This document shows positions 62,435 to 64,000 of a DNA stretch of 64,000 bases, one piece after another. The position numbers and the translations under genes were made by a program. Numbering within the stretch: the first letter of the stretch is position 1; each line of letters begins with the position of its first letter. The DNA is from Clostridium acidisoli DSM 12555 (GTDB taxonomy: Bacteria; Bacillota; Clostridia; Clostridiales; Clostridiaceae), in the NCBI RefSeq assembly GCF_900176305.1, contig NZ_FWXH01000009.1, forward strand, positions 46,045 through 110,044, in the 5' to 3' direction. The notes under the pieces are model-generated. The model was not told the origin of the DNA, searched no databases, and saw nothing but the letters and a program-made list of their open reading frames with translations.

Positions 62435-63507
62435 ATGCTTACCTCTTCTTTAAATATATCTTTTGTTATATTGTTACATCCATTAAGCTCAATACCCTCA
62501 TGGTTTATCCAGTCTATATATTTTATTACGTCTTCTTTAACAAGTTCCATTCCTTTGTTATATTCTACAAGACGTCTCTGCTCATTTTTTTGGGCTATTT
62601 TCTTTATATCATCTATTACATAAAGTGTAACACCTTTAATTTTGCCTATCTCCGGTTCTATGTCTCTTGGCAATGCTAGATCCAACATACATAATTTTTT
62701 TTCATTACAATTCTTCTGAAATTCACCTTTATGAATTACAAAATGTGGAGCACTAGTACAACTTATTATTATATCAACATCTTTAAATACCTTATGTTTA
62801 TCTTTAAAATCTATACCCTCTATATTATCTGCAATACTCTCAGCATCCAATATCTTTGTTTTTGTTCTATTTGTAACGTATATTTTTTCGATTCCTTCAG
62901 ACAAAAGATACTGAAGTGAAAGTTTACTCATTTTCCCTAGACCTACTACTAAAGCCTTTTTTCCTTTAAATGACTTTATGCATTCATGAATAAGTTTTAT
63001 TCCTATAGCACTTACGGATATTGATGTATTAGTTAAAGAAGTTGTTGTTTTAACTTTTTTTGCATCTGTAATTGCATTTAAAAAAAGCCTATTTAATATC
63101 TTTCCACTACCCTTGTTTAAAAGTGCCTCACTGTAAGCATCCTTTACTTGACCTAATATCTGGTCTTCTCCAAGAACCATTGACTTGAAACCATTCGCTA
63201 CTTGAAACAAGTGATAAATGGCATCAAACCCCTTTCTACAGACAATATTATCCTCAGCCTCTTTTTTGTCTATTTTAAAAAAAGAAGAGTAGAAATTTCT
63301 AAGGTATTCTTCTTCACTGGCTTCTTCTGAAATGCAATAAATCTCACTTCTATTACAAGTTGAAATTATTATAACTTCTTCTAAAATACCTTCAACTTTT
63401 ATTTTTTCAAAAGCTCTTTTTATGGCACTCTTAGTAAAACTAACTTTTTCTCTTACCTCTAAGGCACTGTTTTCATAGTCAATTCCTGCCATAGCTAAAT
63501 ATTTCAT
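62431..63507 (-). CDS. hemA: Glutamyl-tRNA reductase HemA
   Basis: A 358-residue HemA: nucleophile Cys in ISTCNRSEIYC near residue 50, GLVLGED-type SMVLGEDQILGQVKDAYSEA, and the NADPH domain ALVVGLGKMSKLSLQYL. It is somewhat shorter than the ~420-residue family average, with a reduced C-terminal dimerisation part. First enzyme of C5 tetrapyrrole synthesis; partner HemL is at 34.7 kb. AGAAGGTGA precedes the ATG. Confidence 0.95.
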   Translation of the reverse strand: MKYLAMAGIDYENSALEVREKVSFTKSAIKRAFEKIKVEGILEEVIIISTCNRSEIYCISEEASEEEYLRNFYSSFFKIDKKEAEDNIVCRKGFDAIYHLFQVANGFKSMVLGEDQILGQVKDAYSEALLNKGSGKILNRLFLNAITDAKKVKTTTSLTNTSISVSAIGIKLIHECIKSFKGKKALVVGLGKMSKLSLQYLLSEGIEKIYVTNRTKTKILDAESIADNIEGIDFKDKHKVFKDVDIIISCTSAPHFVIHKGEFQKNCNEKKLCMLDLALPRDIEPEIGKIKGVTLYVIDDIKKIAQKNEQRRLVEYNKGMELVKEDVIKYIDWINHEGIELNGCNNITKDIFKEEVSI

Positions 63508-63545
63508 TTAATTCACCTTCTAAATTTATAATATACCTAAAAAAT

Positions 63546-63600
63546 AATGTATTTTAAAATACCTTGGATTGTCTCCAGTACATTTTAAAACACATTATAA
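63546..63600 (-). promoter_or_regulatory. Repeated palindrome upstream of hemA
   Basis: GTATTTTAAAATAC (about 63550-63563, palindrome) and ACATTTTAAAACAC (about 63582-63595) are near copies ~32 bases apart in the leader of hemA. They may be a paired operator; AT-rich chance matches cannot be excluded. Confidence 0.35.
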
Positions 63601-63643
63601 GGTTATACTAATAATAAGTAATCTATATTCATAATAGTGAGAT

Positions 63644-64000
63644 ATTACGAAGCAAGGCCGTTAAAGATTTTCTTCATAGCTAAAGCTAGATGAAAAGATT
63701 AAAGAAATCCTTCGGCTAGATTGAAGAATTGAAGAGGCTAAAGCCGTCAAAGGTGAGAGAAGTTACTTACGTAACAAGTAAAGGAAAATTTTCTTCCCAC
63801 GTCAGAAAAATAGTGAATTTAAATTTATATATCTTAGTATATAAAGATAGCTCTACAATATGTTTTAACCGTAGGTTTTGCTTTTAGGCGTAGCCTTATT
63901 CATATTATTAAGTTAATATGTTATAAACACTACGACCTTCGGTCAAAAAAATGAAGTACAAAATACTTTAGATTTATAAATTTAAGTTCAAAGATTTTTC
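63644..64000. repeat. Non-coding dispersed element, copy B (inverted, cut by window edge)
   Basis: From 63644 (ATTACGAAGCAAGG, like the outer end of copy A) to the window edge the sequence is a reverse-orientation relative of the element at 25899-26376. Shared blocks on its minus strand include GAAAAATCTTTGAA, GTATTTTGTACTTCATTTTT, GGCTACGCC, CCTACGGTTAAAA and TTTTTCTGACGT. ACCTTCGGT (63935-63943) faces ACCGTAGGT (63868-63876), the same pairing as in copy A. Local hairpins GGCTAAAGCC-like and TTACGTAA differ in sequence from A but occupy similar places. No gene is visible in 63508-64000. Confidence 0.75.

Overview
The window is low-GC, densely coded DNA with strong GGAGG-type ribosome binding sites, frequent GTG/TTG starts, a spaced-out tsaE-tsaB-rimI operon, an FMN riboswitch in front of ribU, and clostridial-type gene families throughout (ccs-like cellulose genes, class D sortase, Tex, DUF1292, DUF4825). 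It is best read as a chromosomal segment of a Clostridium sensu stricto species; I cannot name the species.

Layout. 0-4.7 kb: the 3' end of a DUF4130 gene, a tandem GNAT gene, then a two-gene operon for a nitrogenase-like D/K pair that keeps the P-cluster cysteines and the cofactor cysteine but has replaced nitrogenase catalytic residues; no reductase (NifH-like) or cofactor-assembly gene is present. 4.7-12 kb (minus strand): a putative c-di-GMP-regulated, O-acetylated cellulose operon (BcsA-PilZ synthase, a membrane-anchored partner, MBOAT acyltransferase, DHHW protein, a small membrane protein and a YidC paralogue). 12-20 kb: an arsenic island made of arsR-acr3-(CoA-disulfide reductase/rhodanese)-arsD-arsA plus a Nudix gene, and a second unit MarR-arsM-arsN1. 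20-23 kb: DUF1292, a 5'-truncated FRG-domain gene of foreign look, tRNA-Trp, a zinc ribbon protein and an unusual TroA-like lipoprotein with a 47-bp tandem repeat in its leader. 23-27 kb: a tandem HD-GYP protein, tsaE-tsaB-rimI, a 478-bp non-coding element with terminal inverted repeats, and ribU under an FMN riboswitch. 27-38 kb: tex, an M28 peptidase, a NagR-type regulon (murQ-nagA-nagB and gntR), hemL, a DUF4825 gene and pdxST. 38-50.6 kb: LysE exporter, a MocR regulator, two MacB/LolD-like ABC systems, a Na+/H+ antiporter, TetR, a monooxygenase-like protein, nitroreductase and MarR. 50.6-57.4 kb: a sortase with its LPXTG phosphatase substrate, YibE/F, MATE exporter, a probable insertion-sequence remnant and LysR. 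57.4-63.5 kb: an alpha-glucosidase whose ribosome binding site lies in a 20-bp inverted repeat, AraC, and hemA-hemC-cobA/hemD. The right edge holds a second, inverted copy of the non-coding element.

How parts work together. The PilZ domain of the cellulose synthase and the HD-GYP protein suggest c-di-GMP control of exopolysaccharide. The two arsenic units together cover sensing, efflux, metallochaperoning, methylation and acetylation of organoarsenicals. HemL and HemA-HemC-CobA/HemD supply C5-pathway tetrapyrroles for siroheme or cobalamin. The strongest candidates for undescribed biology are the nitrogenase-like pair and the dispersed structured intergenic element (25899-26376 and 63644-64000).
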